A stretch of 64,000 nt of DNA from positions 558,001 to 622,000 of the forward strand of contig OZ241916.1 in NCBI GenBank assembly GCA_965203865.1, given 5' to 3'. The translations under genes were made by a program, and so were the position numbers. The notes beneath the pieces were generated by a model that was not told where the DNA came from, did no database searches, and saw only the letters and a list, made by a program, of their open reading frames with translations. This document shows, one piece after another, positions 25,688 through 34,275 of the stretch; within the stretch, counting starts at the first letter, position 1, and each line of letters opens with the position of its first letter. The DNA is from G965200765 sp965203865. GTDB lineage: Bacteria; Pseudomonadota; Gammaproteobacteria; Arenicellales; JAJDZL01.

Positions 25688-28123
25688 ATGAGTAGATTGG
25701 TCATCGCTATTTTTATTGGATTAATTGTTTCGTACTACAGTATTGAGTCAAGAGTAGCCAATTCTGAAAGTACAGAGTCCAGTGACGTATTAACACGATT
25801 ATTTGAAAGTGCTGAGCAGGGAGATGCGGATGCACAATTCCTTCTGGGATTGAGATACTACGAAGGAGAAGGAGTTGCCCAGGACTATCAGGAGGCGGCG
25901 AAGTGGTACAGGCGGTCGGCGGAGCAGGGAGATGCGGATGCACAATTCCTTCTGGGATTCATGCACTACAATGGAGAAGGAGTTGCCCAGGACTATCAGG
26001 AGGCGGCGAATTGGTACAGGCGGTCGGCGGAGCAGGGAGATGCTGATGCACAATACAATCTGGGATGGATGTACCGCAAAGGAGAAGGAGTTGCCCAGGA
26101 CGATCTCGAAGCGGTGAAGTGGTTCAAGCTTGCGGCGGAGCAGGGAGATGCTGATGCACAATACAATCTGGGATGGATGTACCGCAGAGGAGAAGGGGTT
26201 GCCCGGGACTATCAAGAGGCGGCGAAATGGTACAGGCGGTCGGCGGAGCAGGAAAATGTTGATGCACAATTCATTCTGGGATTGATGTACCGCAAAGGAG
26301 AAGGAGTTGCCCAAGACGATCTCGAAGCGGTGGAGTGGTTCAAGCTTGCGGCGGAGCAGGGAGTTGCTGATGCACAATACAGTCTGGGATGGATGTACCA
26401 CAAAGGAGAAGGAGTTGCCCAGGACTATCAGGAGGCGGCGAAGTGGTACAGGCGGTCGGCGGAGCAGGAAAATGCTGATGCACAATTCCTTCTGGGATTC
26501 ATGCACTACAATGGAGAAGGAGTTGCCCAGGACTATCAGGAGGCGGCGAATTGGTACAGGCGGTCGGCGGAGCAGGGAGATGCGGATGCACAATACAATC
26601 TGGGATGGATGTACCGCAAAGGAGAAGGAGTTGCCCAGGACGATCTCGAAGCGGTGGAGTGGTTCAAGCTTGCGGCGGAGCAGGGAGATGCTGATGCACA
26701 ATACAATCTGGGATGGATGTACCGCAAAGGAGAAGGAGTTGCCCAGGACGATCTCGAAGCGGTGGAGTGGTTCAAGCTTGCGGCGGAGCAGGGAGATGCT
26801 GATGCACAATACAATCTGGGATGGATGTACCGCAAAGGAGAAGGAGTTGCCCAGGACGATCTCGAAGCGGTGGAGTGGTTCAAGCTTGCGGCGGAGCAGG
26901 GAGATGCTGATGCACAATACAATCTGGGATGGATGTACCGCAAAGGAGAAGGAGTTGCCCAGGACGATCTCGAAGCGGTGGAGTGGTTCAAGCTTGCGGC
27001 GGAGCAGGAAGATAGTGATGCGCAATTCCTTCTGGGATTGAGATACCACAGAGGAGAAGGAGTTGCCCAGGACTATCAGGAGGCGGCGAAGTGGTACAGG
27101 CGGTCGGCGAAGCAGGGAGATACGGATGCACAATACAGTCTGGGATGGATGTACCACAAAGGAGAAGGAGTTGCCCAGGACTATCTTGAAGCGGCGAAGT
27201 GGTACAGGCTTGCGGCGGAGCAGGGAGATGCTGATGCACAATACAATCTGGGATTGATATACCGCAAAGGAGAAGGAGTTGCCCAGGACTATCAGGAGGC
27301 GGCGAAGTGGTACAGGCTTGCGGCGGAGCAGGGAGATAGTGATGCACAATACAATCTGGGATGGATATACAGCAACGGAGAAGGAGTTGCCCAGGACAAT
27401 CTCGAGGCGGCGAAGTGGTACAGGCTTGCGGCGGAGCAGGGAAATGCTGATGCACAATACAATCTGGGATGGATATACAGCAACGGAGAAGGAGTTGCCC
27501 AGGACAATCTCGAGGCGGCGAAGTGGTACAGGCTTGCGGCGGAGCAGGGAAATGCTGATGCACAATACAATCTGGGATGGGTATACAGCAACGGAGAAGG
27601 AGTTGCCCAGGACAATCTCGAGGCGGCGAAGTGGTACAGGCTTGCGGCGGAGCAGGGAAATGCTGATGCACAATACAATCTGGGATGGGTATACAGCAAC
27701 GGAGAAGGAGTTGCCCAGGACTATCTTGAAGCGGCGAAGTGGTACAGGCTTGCGGCGGAGCAGGGAAATGCTGATGCACAATACAATCTGGGATGGATAT
27801 ACAGCAACGGAGAAGGAGTTGCCCAGGACGATCTCGAAGCGGCGAAGTGGTACAGGCTTGCGGCGAAGCAGGGAAATGCTTCTGCACAACACAATCTGGG
27901 ATTGCTTTATTTCGTAGAGTATGAATCATTTGAATTATTACGGCGAGCATATCTTTGGTCATCAATTGCAGCGCATTCCGGGGGAATATTGGAATCATTT
28001 GAATTGCTTCATAAAATTGAAAGTAAACTGACCAAGAGTCAATTAAAAAAAGTCATACAAACCGTCCGTGAATGTGAGAAATTGAATTGGAGCGGATGCG
28101 AGGTTCTTAAGTTATCACAATAA
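25688..28123 (+). CDS. Secreted/envelope Sel1-repeat protein with ~20 near-identical repeats
   Basis: 811 aa from ATG 25688. The first ~28 residues (RLVIAIFIGLIVSYYS) form a signal peptide or anchor. Residues ~42 to 725 contain 19 full Sel1-like repeats of exactly 36 residues plus one degenerate repeat, each with the AEQGDADAQYNLG...GEGVAQD pattern. Repeats 8-11 are almost identical at the DNA level. The last ~70 residues are non-repetitive and end with two Cys. Sel1 repeats form alpha-alpha solenoids that bind proteins and are common in host-interacting or signalling proteins of Gram-negatives. The 108-bp unit is prone to recombination, so repeat number probably varies between strains. No neighbour suggests a partner; IS110 sequences flank it on both sides. 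Confidence 0.9.
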   Translation: MSRLVIAIFIGLIVSYYSIESRVANSESTESSDVLTRLFESAEQGDADAQFLLGLRYYEGEGVAQDYQEAAKWYRRSAEQGDADAQFLLGFMHYNGEGVAQDYQEAANWYRRSAEQGDADAQYNLGWMYRKGEGVAQDDLEAVKWFKLAAEQGDADAQYNLGWMYRRGEGVARDYQEAAKWYRRSAEQENVDAQFILGLMYRKGEGVAQDDLEAVEWFKLAAEQGVADAQYSLGWMYHKGEGVAQDYQEAAKWYRRSAEQENADAQFLLGFMHYNGEGVAQDYQEAANWYRRSAEQGDADAQYNLGWMYRKGEGVAQDDLEAVEWFKLAAEQGDADAQYNLGWMYRKGEGVAQDDLEAVEWFKLAAEQGDADAQYNLGWMYRKGEGVAQDDLEAVEWFKLAAEQGDADAQYNLGWMYRKGEGVAQDDLEAVEWFKLAAEQEDSDAQFLLGLRYHRGEGVAQDYQEAAKWYRRSAKQGDTDAQYSLGWMYHKGEGVAQDYLEAAKWYRLAAEQGDADAQYNLGLIYRKGEGVAQDYQEAAKWYRLAAEQGDSDAQYNLGWIYSNGEGVAQDNLEAAKWYRLAAEQGNADAQYNLGWIYSNGEGVAQDNLEAAKWYRLAAEQGNADAQYNLGWVYSNGEGVAQDNLEAAKWYRLAAEQGNADAQYNLGWVYSNGEGVAQDYLEAAKWYRLAAEQGNADAQYNLGWIYSNGEGVAQDDLEAAKWYRLAAKQGNASAQHNLGLLYFVEYESFELLRRAYLWSSIAAHSGGILESFELLHKIESKLTKSQLKKVIQTVRECEKLNWSGCEVLKLSQ
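25811..27890 (+). repeat. Tandem 108-bp repeats (about 19 units)
   Basis: The DNA encoding the Sel1 repeats is a direct tandem array with a 108-bp period in phase with the 36-residue units. Units differ mainly at the YRRS/FKLA and YRK/YSN positions, giving recognisable sub-types that occur in blocks, a sign of recent duplication. Confidence 0.9.
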
Positions 28124-28269
28124 ACGTCAAACAGTGGTCTATCTTGGTCCACTATTTCGTTAGTTCTGAAAAACCCATTTCGTGTTGTACAACGATTTGA
28201 TTTGATTGAAGAATAAATTCAAGAAAGTGCGGCGAAAGCCGCCTAGACTTTTACAGGAAATTAGAGACT

Positions 28270-28660
28270 TGACCACATGAAATGCAGTTCAGTCTGCCTT
28301 GTGTTCGAGTTCGGGCCTTGCAAGCGTCATAATGGGCTTAGGCGATGCAAAGTGGTCGATTAAATTGATGGCGGCGAGCGAAGCTCTTCCCCGATTTGAA
28401 ACTGACCGGGTCCAGTCGGCCTGCACACCGAAATGTTTCCGGCCAATAGCTGTGAACGCACGGCAAATTGAGACGCAGGCAAACTTGCTTAAGCTGCGAT
28501 CGTCAAATTTTACTCCGTCTGGACTGCGCATCGCTGCTCATTAAAATTGCAACTGCCTCAACAAGGAGGATTGGATTATGATAGCGGGTCAATTTCAAGT
28601 TGTCCATGCGCGTGCTACGGGACTGGATGTGCACAAGATGGAGATCACGGCGACGGTGCT
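28270..28660 (+). mobile_element. Truncated IS110-type left end, copy 1
   Basis: About 390 bp that recur at ~29497-29885. It contains a ~300-bp non-coding part, an RBS AAGGAGG, then a start codon and the first ~30 codons of a transposase with the IS110 signature GLDVHKMEITATV. After that the frame runs into unrelated sequence and stops near 28760. The non-coding part is in the position where IS110 elements encode bridge RNA. Confidence 0.75.
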
Positions 28661-28779
28661 ATTTCAGGCAGCCGCATTGGCCCCGAAGTTGACCAAAATG
28701 CTGACCCGCGGCTTACCGGCACTGAATTGCTGGAGGCAATTCGGAAAAATTCGATACTGACAGTAGAATACCTCTGTAT

Positions 28780-29211
28780 TCACTGCCAAAATGCAGTTTT
28801 CTCTCTTTTAAGCGGGGATCTGGGTGTCTCATTCAATTCGAGCGGAGAGCTTTGGTCACGTGTCACATCAATGGGTTTGCTTGTCTCATTCAATTCGAGC
28901 TGCGGCTGTTGCAGTGAATTCGATCGACCCCAATTGATCCCAATTGATAGTTTATTTTCTGCGATTTCATCGCGAACTTCGTCAATTTGCTGCCTGATTT
29001 CAGCATTTTGCTGCTGATTAACATTGAAAAAAAAATAAAATAAAGTGAGGTATAATGGGAGGATAGTGAGAATTCCAATAAGAAACCAATTTTGCAAGGA
29101 CCTGGCGGTGCGATCGACAGATTTGATATTGACTCTATTTTGACGAATGTACTCTTCGGTCCGAGTAACTCTACGGTCCAGTTTCAAATCTTCTTGTGAT
29201 ACCAGTTTCAT
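28780..29211 (-). CDS. Small membrane-anchored coiled-coil protein
   Basis: 143 aa from ATG 29211 (MKLVSQEDLKLDRRV). A coiled coil of ~40 residues is followed by one membrane helix (NWFLIGILTILPLYLTLFYF), a second short Gln/Glu-rich coiled coil, and a C-terminal tail with two copies of LELNET separated by ~20 residues; the DNA encoding them is also repeated. No known domain. It lies between the two truncated IS110 left ends, so it may be cargo or simply host DNA. The RBS is weak. Real protein or relic cannot be decided, but the coiled coil-TM-coiled coil layout is coherent. Confidence 0.5.
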   Translation of the reverse strand: MKLVSQEDLKLDRRVTRTEEYIRQNRVNIKSVDRTARSLQNWFLIGILTILPLYLTLFYFFFNVNQQQNAEIRQQIDEVRDEIAENKLSIGINWGRSNSLQQPQLELNETSKPIDVTRDQSSPLELNETPRSPLKREKTAFWQ

Positions 29212-29496
29212 ACCTATTGTTTTCTCTATATCAAGGGGAATTATATACAATGATAACCAGACCATTGCACACTGTTCTGCCCGGTAAGACATCCTCCCGA
29301 AGATGACCATATTATCCTCTTCGACGAACTGTCCTGATTTTCAACTCTCCCCGGAGCGCCGGGCCTCCCGCCCAGACTGCCGGTCAAACCGGCACGGAGA
29401 ATATTCTTGGTACCATACACCATTCTTTCAGCAGAAGTCAAATAGGAGAGGAGAGTTTCCCGTTGGAAACAATCATGATTTGCCATAGCACACCGA

Positions 29497-29885
29497 CAAC
29501 ATGAAATGCAGCTGGGTTTGCCTGGTGTTTGAGTTTGGGCCTTGAATGGGTCATAATGGGATTAGGCGATGCGAAGTGGTCGATAAATTTTAATGGCTGC
29601 GAGCGAAGCTCTTCCCCGATTGGAAACTGACCAGGTCCAGCCGGCCCGAACACCGAAATGTCTCCGGCCAATGGCTGTGAACGCACGGCAAATTGAGACG
29701 CAGGCAAGCTTGCTTGGCTGCGGTCGTCCAATTTTTTCCGTCTGGACTGTGCATCGCCGCTGATTAGTATTTCAACGGCCTCAACAAGGAGGATTGAATG
29801 ATGATAGCGGCTCGATTTCAAGATGTCCATGCGCATGCTGCGGGACTGGATGTACACAAGATGGAGATTACCGCGACAGTGCTGC
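29497..29885 (+). mobile_element. Truncated IS110-type left end, copy 2
   Basis: Matches 28270-28660 in the same orientation with scattered mismatches, including the non-coding leader, the AAGGAGG, tandem ATGs and the GLDVHKMEITATVL start of the transposase. The frame leaves IS110 homology after ~30 codons. The two truncated ends flank the 28780-29211 gene as direct repeats. Confidence 0.75.
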
Positions 29886-30388
29886 GAGACCAGCGCGAAT
29901 ACCACGACCCGGAAGTCAGCTACGAGGAGATTATGGTGCAGAAAACGCCGCTCGCTGGTTCCGGCAAGTGCCCCACTATCGACACCTGTACTACAACGAC
30001 GAAGGCAGCTTGACCACCGACCTCAAGACACACTGACATCTGCAACGCCTCGGTGCCGGCCGGCGAAAGGCCAAAAAATTTCGGTACGCCGACTCGCCGA
30101 CTGCATACCTTGGCGAATGCTGTACAACAGAGCTGGTGGAGACAGGTTCAAATCTTCACCGCAGTTTGTCGCGCAAAAAAGTCCGTAATATTTCACGGCA
30201 AAGAAATTGAAGGTGAATTTTGGGATTCGCTGCGGTTGCCGGCGGTGTGAAAAGTACTTGAGCGGAGATGTCTTGCTTGAGGTTTTCTGTGCAGTCGGGC
30301 GGTGATTTTTCGGTGAATTTCGAGTTTCGGACGCGTTGGCACCTGCCGCTTGCGGCGGCCGGTTCAAGAGGGGGATGCCAAGTTTTCG
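29886..30388. other. Decayed sequence, no intact gene
   Basis: One frame reads ARWFRQVPHYRHLYYNDEGS and then stops at about 30035; another continues with a basic stretch to ~30230. This looks like fragments of one or more dead mobile-element genes that I could not identify. It also contains the outer end of the DDE transposase relic that starts at 31778. Confidence 0.4.
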
Positions 30389-31778
30389 CTAGGCGGCGAG
30401 CGATGTTACCAGGCTACGCATCTTGTCGGGCTTGTTCTTCTCCAGGCAGCCCAGGGCAATGGCCAGCATGACGGCCATGCTGCCGGCGATGCGCAGATGC
30501 ATGGCGGCTTTGCCGCGGATGAAGTGGTCGTCAAGCATGAAGTCTCGTGCGATGCGTGCATTGATTCGCTCCAGTGCGTTTCGCCGCACTTGCGCCTGCT
30601 TCCATTTTCGGGTGCTGCGCGGGCACGGGCCGAAGGTGCGCATGGGGTGCTTGCCATCGTTGACCTTGATGCGAACCCCCCTTTGCTTGGCTTTCGGCGA
30701 GAGTCCACCCATGCGGTGGCAATCGCTGCGTCCGGCGCAATGCAGTCCGTATTCCACGGCCGGGCATCGATACTTCAGCGTCTGACGGTCGTTCTCGAAA
30801 CCGGCGTATATCATGCGGCGCACTTCGCCGCTTTGCGGGCAAACGCAGTACACGCTGCCGAACTCGGTGTACACGATGGTATCGACGCGGTCTTCGCAAA
30901 GTGCCCGGGTGGGCTGCTTGAACTCGCCGACCGGCTGGTCTCGCCACATCCGCCGAGTCTCGATGAGCGGGGTTACACCGCACTCATGCAGTTGCCGGCG
31001 CAACGGGTCATCGTCCAAACCGCGGTCGGCGACAAAGTCAACGCAGCGCTCGCCGGCGGTCGAATTCGACAAAACCTCCGCCATCATCTCCCGGCACACC
31101 GGAATTTCCGACACCCCGGCCGCTTCCACCCGGAAATCAACCGGCAACTCTTAGCGCGTATCGGCCACCAGATGAAGCTTGAAGCCGAACCACTTCACCG
31201 TCTTGCACCAACTCTTGCCGTCAAGCCCCGTACCGCGATACTCATGGCGGCCCCAAGCGGCATCCGGGTCGCTGCAGGTGCCGTCCGCACGAGTTCGGCC
31301 GGTCGAGTACGAATGCAGCTTCTTGCCGTCGAATCCCAGGCTGGCTCCAAAATCCGGACACCGCTCCATCAGCCGTTCGCGGTTGTCGTAGAACAATTCC
31401 ATGACCGCATCCTGCTCTTGCATCAGAAGCTGAAAAAAAACGCGAAAACGTACTCTTCGACGGCACTCGCATCTGGCCGTTGCCATCCGCCTCCGGCGCA
31501 AAGCCGCAAACCCTCATCAAGGTCGGATTATTTGCCAGATTGCGCCGCAGGCACTCTACCGAGCGATACTGCAGCACCAGCATGGCGTAGAACGCATTGA
31601 GCATCGGTCCCACCGGCCAATCCTTGCGACCGCCTTTGCGGCGACGTTCCAGAGTTGCCACCAGCTTCTCGTCCGGCATGATTTTGATTACCATGCGCAA
31701 GGTGTCCAGGTGGGCGAACTCGTCAAGACTCTCCCAGCTGAACAGGCTATAATGAAGGGTTGGATTTGTTTTTGCCAT
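30389..31778 (-). pseudogene. Broken DDE transposase (IS4/IS5-like)
   Basis: Three pieces in order: residues MAKTNPTLHYSLF to STFSRFF (31778 to ~31435), then LLMQEQDAVMEL to LHLVADTR in another frame, then LPVDFRVEAAG to the end in the same frame after an in-frame TAA near 31151. The frame change falls at a T8 run (minus strand) near 31434, so slippage might rescue it, but the TAA makes the copy dead. DDE-type features are GFDGKKLHSYST (first Asp) and VADRGLDDDPLR (second Asp). The gene has an AAGGAG upstream of its ATG. Element ends were not resolved. Confidence 0.8.
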
Positions 31779-32011
31779 GATTAGCTCCTTTTGGGGGTTG
31801 ATTTATATGAATTTTCGGGTTTGTTTACAACTTGATATTGTATCTCAAAAGGGCTTTCATGGCAAGACTTTATTTAACGAAAACAACGGGTTGTACCAGA
31901 TCCTGAGGGGGCGACGAGCCGTTGCTGAAGCATGGGGTAGAAAATCGCTGAAAACCGCCGAAACTGCCGTTTCAAGCCCCAAAAACCCCGATTCTTGGGG
32001 TAAAAAAATTT
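31779..32011. repeat. Transposase leader and dispersed repeat
   Basis: The first ~30 bp include the RBS of the dead transposase. The part at 31915-32010 resembles 14995-15100 (GGTAGAAAATCG followed by GTTTCAA) and ends directly at the family fragment starting at 32016. It is probably an IS edge. Confidence 0.4.
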
Positions 32012-32015
32012 TCAC

Positions 32016-32458
32016 ATGGCCAGAATCACGCGTAAAATCAGCAACTTGGAAACTACGAAACTAACTCCATTCACCGTAGCCGAACGCATAATTAAGATGA
32101 ATATTGACCTACGCATCGAAAACTCGGATTTTACTCTTGTGAAAGATCTTGCGGGCGAGATTGCCTCAGCAATTGGGGGTATTTTCCTTTGCAACAAAAT
32201 ACTGTATTTTTTCATTTCCGGGACTACTATCCTATCTATGACAAACACGTCTTGAAGATGCTCATGTATTGCAAGAAGAATCACGAGTTCAAAGAATTTA
32301 CAGGGCCTAGAACTAAAACCGGTTCCATTGACCAACATCCAAAATTCTATGAAGTTATGAAAAAGTTTCAAAAATGCTATGGCCTGAAAGCCGACCTCAG
32401 AAAGATTGAAAAATATCTTTGGTATGCGTCCAAGTACAAATACAGTGACATATTGTGA
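32016..32458 (+). pseudogene. 5'-truncated, frameshifted member 3 of the ~190-aa family
   Basis: Two overlapping frames together encode VAERIIKMNIDLRIE, DFTLVKDLAGEIASAIGG, then in another frame FHFRDYYPIYDKHVLKML and KIEKYLWYASKYKY. The first ~80 residues of the family are missing and there is a frameshift near 32185-32195. The stretch PIYDKHVLKMLMYCKKN is almost identical to the copy at 47876-48507. The same 3' flanking repeat follows in both. Confidence 0.8.
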
Positions 32459-32514
32459 AGATGTTTGGTTTTGCTATGTTGGTGGTTGCCTGAATAAAAC
32501 TGAGGCTCACGAAT

Positions 32515-32660
32515 TGAATCAAATGAAGAACAGGTCCTGACCAGGTAAAAGAAGACAGGCTGGAATTGCAAGAAACTGTATGGTTGGCGATTATTCTCCA
32601 GCAAGCCGGCAAGACAACTTGTTTCGGAACAGTCTTGCATGAAACTTCTCGAAACTGAAC
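32515..32660. repeat. Dispersed ~150-bp repeat, copy 1
   Basis: From ATGAAGAACAGGTCCTGACC to GAAACTTCTCGAAA. Matching copies: 48661-48740 (plus, partial) and ~63610-63770 (opposite strand). A weaker one follows the gene at 44648-45244 near 45300. The copies mostly lie 3' of members of the ~190-aa family, so the two may travel together. Confidence 0.65.
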
Positions 32661-32910
32661 AGTTGCATTCAAGATACATGTGAATTTCTGTTAGTTTTAA
32701 TTGACTTGGTCAATGTTCATCTGAGTGGCTCGAATTATGAGAATAGTACTAGGCGATTTTGAACCCTGCTTATAAATATCGGCTATGCGAACATGCCAAA
32801 TTGCGAAGACATGAATATTTATCAGCGGCGGCAAATACTCAGAAACAGTTCACAATGAAATGGCGGCGGGTGTTTAATTTACCGAAATTCTTGACGAGAA
32901 TACTGCTCAT
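32661..32910. other. Intergenic, nothing recognised
   Basis: AT-rich stretch between the dispersed repeat and the coding-like tail behind the Fic gene. No feature identified. Confidence 0.35.
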
Positions 32911-33110
32911 TCAAGTGTTTCTGGTGAGTTGAGCTTCGTGGCCGGAGATTCTGAAAAAATTGCGGCAATCCAAAATTGCCCCAGCTGCCATACCATCATA
33001 CCAGTCTTGAATACTCGTTTGTGAAAAATTTGCTACTACCATTTCTAAGATAGTCTCAACAAATTCATAGTATTTTGATGTCCATTTGCTATTTTCGATT
33101 ATTTGCTCAA
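32911..33110 (-). other. Coding-like tail downstream of the Fic gene
   Basis: A frame shifted relative to Fic continues across its stop and reads LLQIEQIIENSKWTSKYYEF and further to a stop at 32911. Composition looks coding, but no good start codon exists close to its beginning. It may be the displaced C-terminus of Fic after a frameshift, or a remnant of a separate small gene. Confidence 0.3.
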
Positions 33111-33727
33111 TCTGTAACAGCGGAAGCCAGTTGAATGTCCAACTGGGCTTGAATAAGTTCAATTAGCGGCTCTAGAATTTCCTCGTAGGATTTTTGTTGA
33201 GCGTATTTGCTATCCGCATATTTGAGTGCTTCTATGCATTTGGCCCTTTCTTGTTTTAGCAATTCGGGCAAATATATACTGCCTGGTAATAGGCCATTTG
33301 CTTTCATACATAGCACAAAATAACAACAGGCGCGTGCAGTTCGACCATTTCCGTTAATAAATGGATGAATGTAATTAAGTCTCCACAAAACAAAAGACGA
33401 TAATAAAAATGGGCCAGTGTTGTTCCAACTTACGTTTACCAGGTTTACAAAATCATCCATCAACGCACCCACCCGATAATGCTCTGGAGGGATATACGTT
33501 CCCACATCAACTTCGCATGGACGGTATTCACCAGCATTTACATGCAAGCATGCGATAGCGTGGAAATTCAATGCTTTGATGATTGTTTGCGAAAGAAACC
33601 TTTTATCAAGATTTATCGCTGCTGTCACTAGCGATTGTAGAAAATTGAGTTGCCTAAATAGATTCAACCTCTCCAGGTTTTTATATTCCGAATGCTGTTC
33701 AGTCCCTGTCAACTCATAAACAATCAT
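33107..33727 (-). CDS. Fic-domain protein (AMP transferase family)
   Basis: 206 aa. The catalytic motif HPFINGNGRTAR is complete at residues 121-132: His121 as base, Asn and Gly residues for the anion loop, and the final Arg. An upstream stretch VGTYIPPEHYRVG near 75-87 fits the flap region. Fic enzymes usually transfer AMP from ATP to Ser, Thr or Tyr of a target protein and often act as toxins or regulators. The N-terminus does not show the usual (S/T)xxxE(G/N) inhibitory motif, so control may lie in a partner. The upstream 68-aa gene overlaps it by four bases (ATGA), showing translational coupling. Cytoplasmic. A coding-like tail follows in another frame, which may be a lost C-terminus. Confidence 0.85.
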   Translation of the reverse strand: MIVYELTGTEQHSEYKNLERLNLFRQLNFLQSLVTAAINLDKRFLSQTIIKALNFHAIACLHVNAGEYRPCEVDVGTYIPPEHYRVGALMDDFVNLVNVSWNNTGPFLLSSFVLWRLNYIHPFINGNGRTARACCYFVLCMKANGLLPGSIYLPELLKQERAKCIEALKYADSKYAQQKSYEEILEPLIELIQAQLDIQLASAVTD

Positions 33728-33930
33728 GGAAAAATCTCGTCAATAATCCTTTCCACCTCTTTTCTTTCAGCTTCGCTTGAAGGATCGTCTGCAATAGACA
33801 TTAAGTTTGAAATTTGTTGCAATCTTCTTTCCTTTGGATTCAACTTCAAAGTGGCAGATTCATACAGGCGTTTTACTAAATCTTCATTTTCAATGGATTT
33901 TTTCATTTGAAGCGGATTGTTCATTTGCAT
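33724..33930 (-). CDS. Small partner of Fic (possible antitoxin)
   Basis: 68 aa, highly charged and predicted helical (NEDLVKRLYESATLKL, then SSEAERKEVERIIDEIF). It overlaps the Fic start by ATGA, so translation of the two is coupled. Class I Fic systems have a small antitoxin with an (S/T)xxxE(G/N) helix; here SSEAE near residue 52 fits the first part only and lacks the final Gly or Asn. The call as antitoxin therefore rests on gene order and size. Confidence 0.6.
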   Translation of the reverse strand: MQMNNPLQMKKSIENEDLVKRLYESATLKLNPKERRLQQISNLMSIADDPSSEAERKEVERIIDEIFP

Positions 33931-34275
33931 TCCCCCTTGTCAGTTTCCACAAGTCGCTCATCTTGCACGATTGCGACAATCCAATGATAACACTATTAAT
34001 CCAATCTGTCGTATAAATCTTCACATTTCCCTTGTTCAAGCGAAAAGAAAATTCTTTTGCATATCAATGGCAATGCTTCATGCTTCAGTTGTGTACATCC
34101 CTTGTATCAGCGTTTCAAGACAGTCCATACGCTCTCAATTCCGCATCCCCAAAAAACGGAATGTTTCAAACAGAACTGAAAAAGCATTCCATTCCGATTT
34201 GAATATGAAATCAGTTTATATTATTCGCATGCAGCAAAAAATCCCTGCCTTCATAAACAAGACGGTTGTTTCATT
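33931..34275. other. Divergent intergenic region
   Basis: About 345 bp between the minus-strand Fic operon and the plus-strand coupling-protein gene; both promoters should lie here. I could not pick a convincing promoter pair. An open frame across it (33917-34279) has non-coding-like composition. Confidence 0.35.

Noticed and set aside
25811..27890. Regular direct repeats considered as a CRISPR array
   Set aside because: Units are contiguous with no spacers, are 108 bp long and encode Sel1 repeats in frame. No cas genes are present.
25799..27892. A ~697-codon open frame antisense to the Sel1 gene, and other long frames in the same array
   Set aside because: The 108-bp period keeps any stop-free frame open over the whole array. 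These frames have no start signals and encode Arg/Leu/Ser-rich repeats with no family resemblance.
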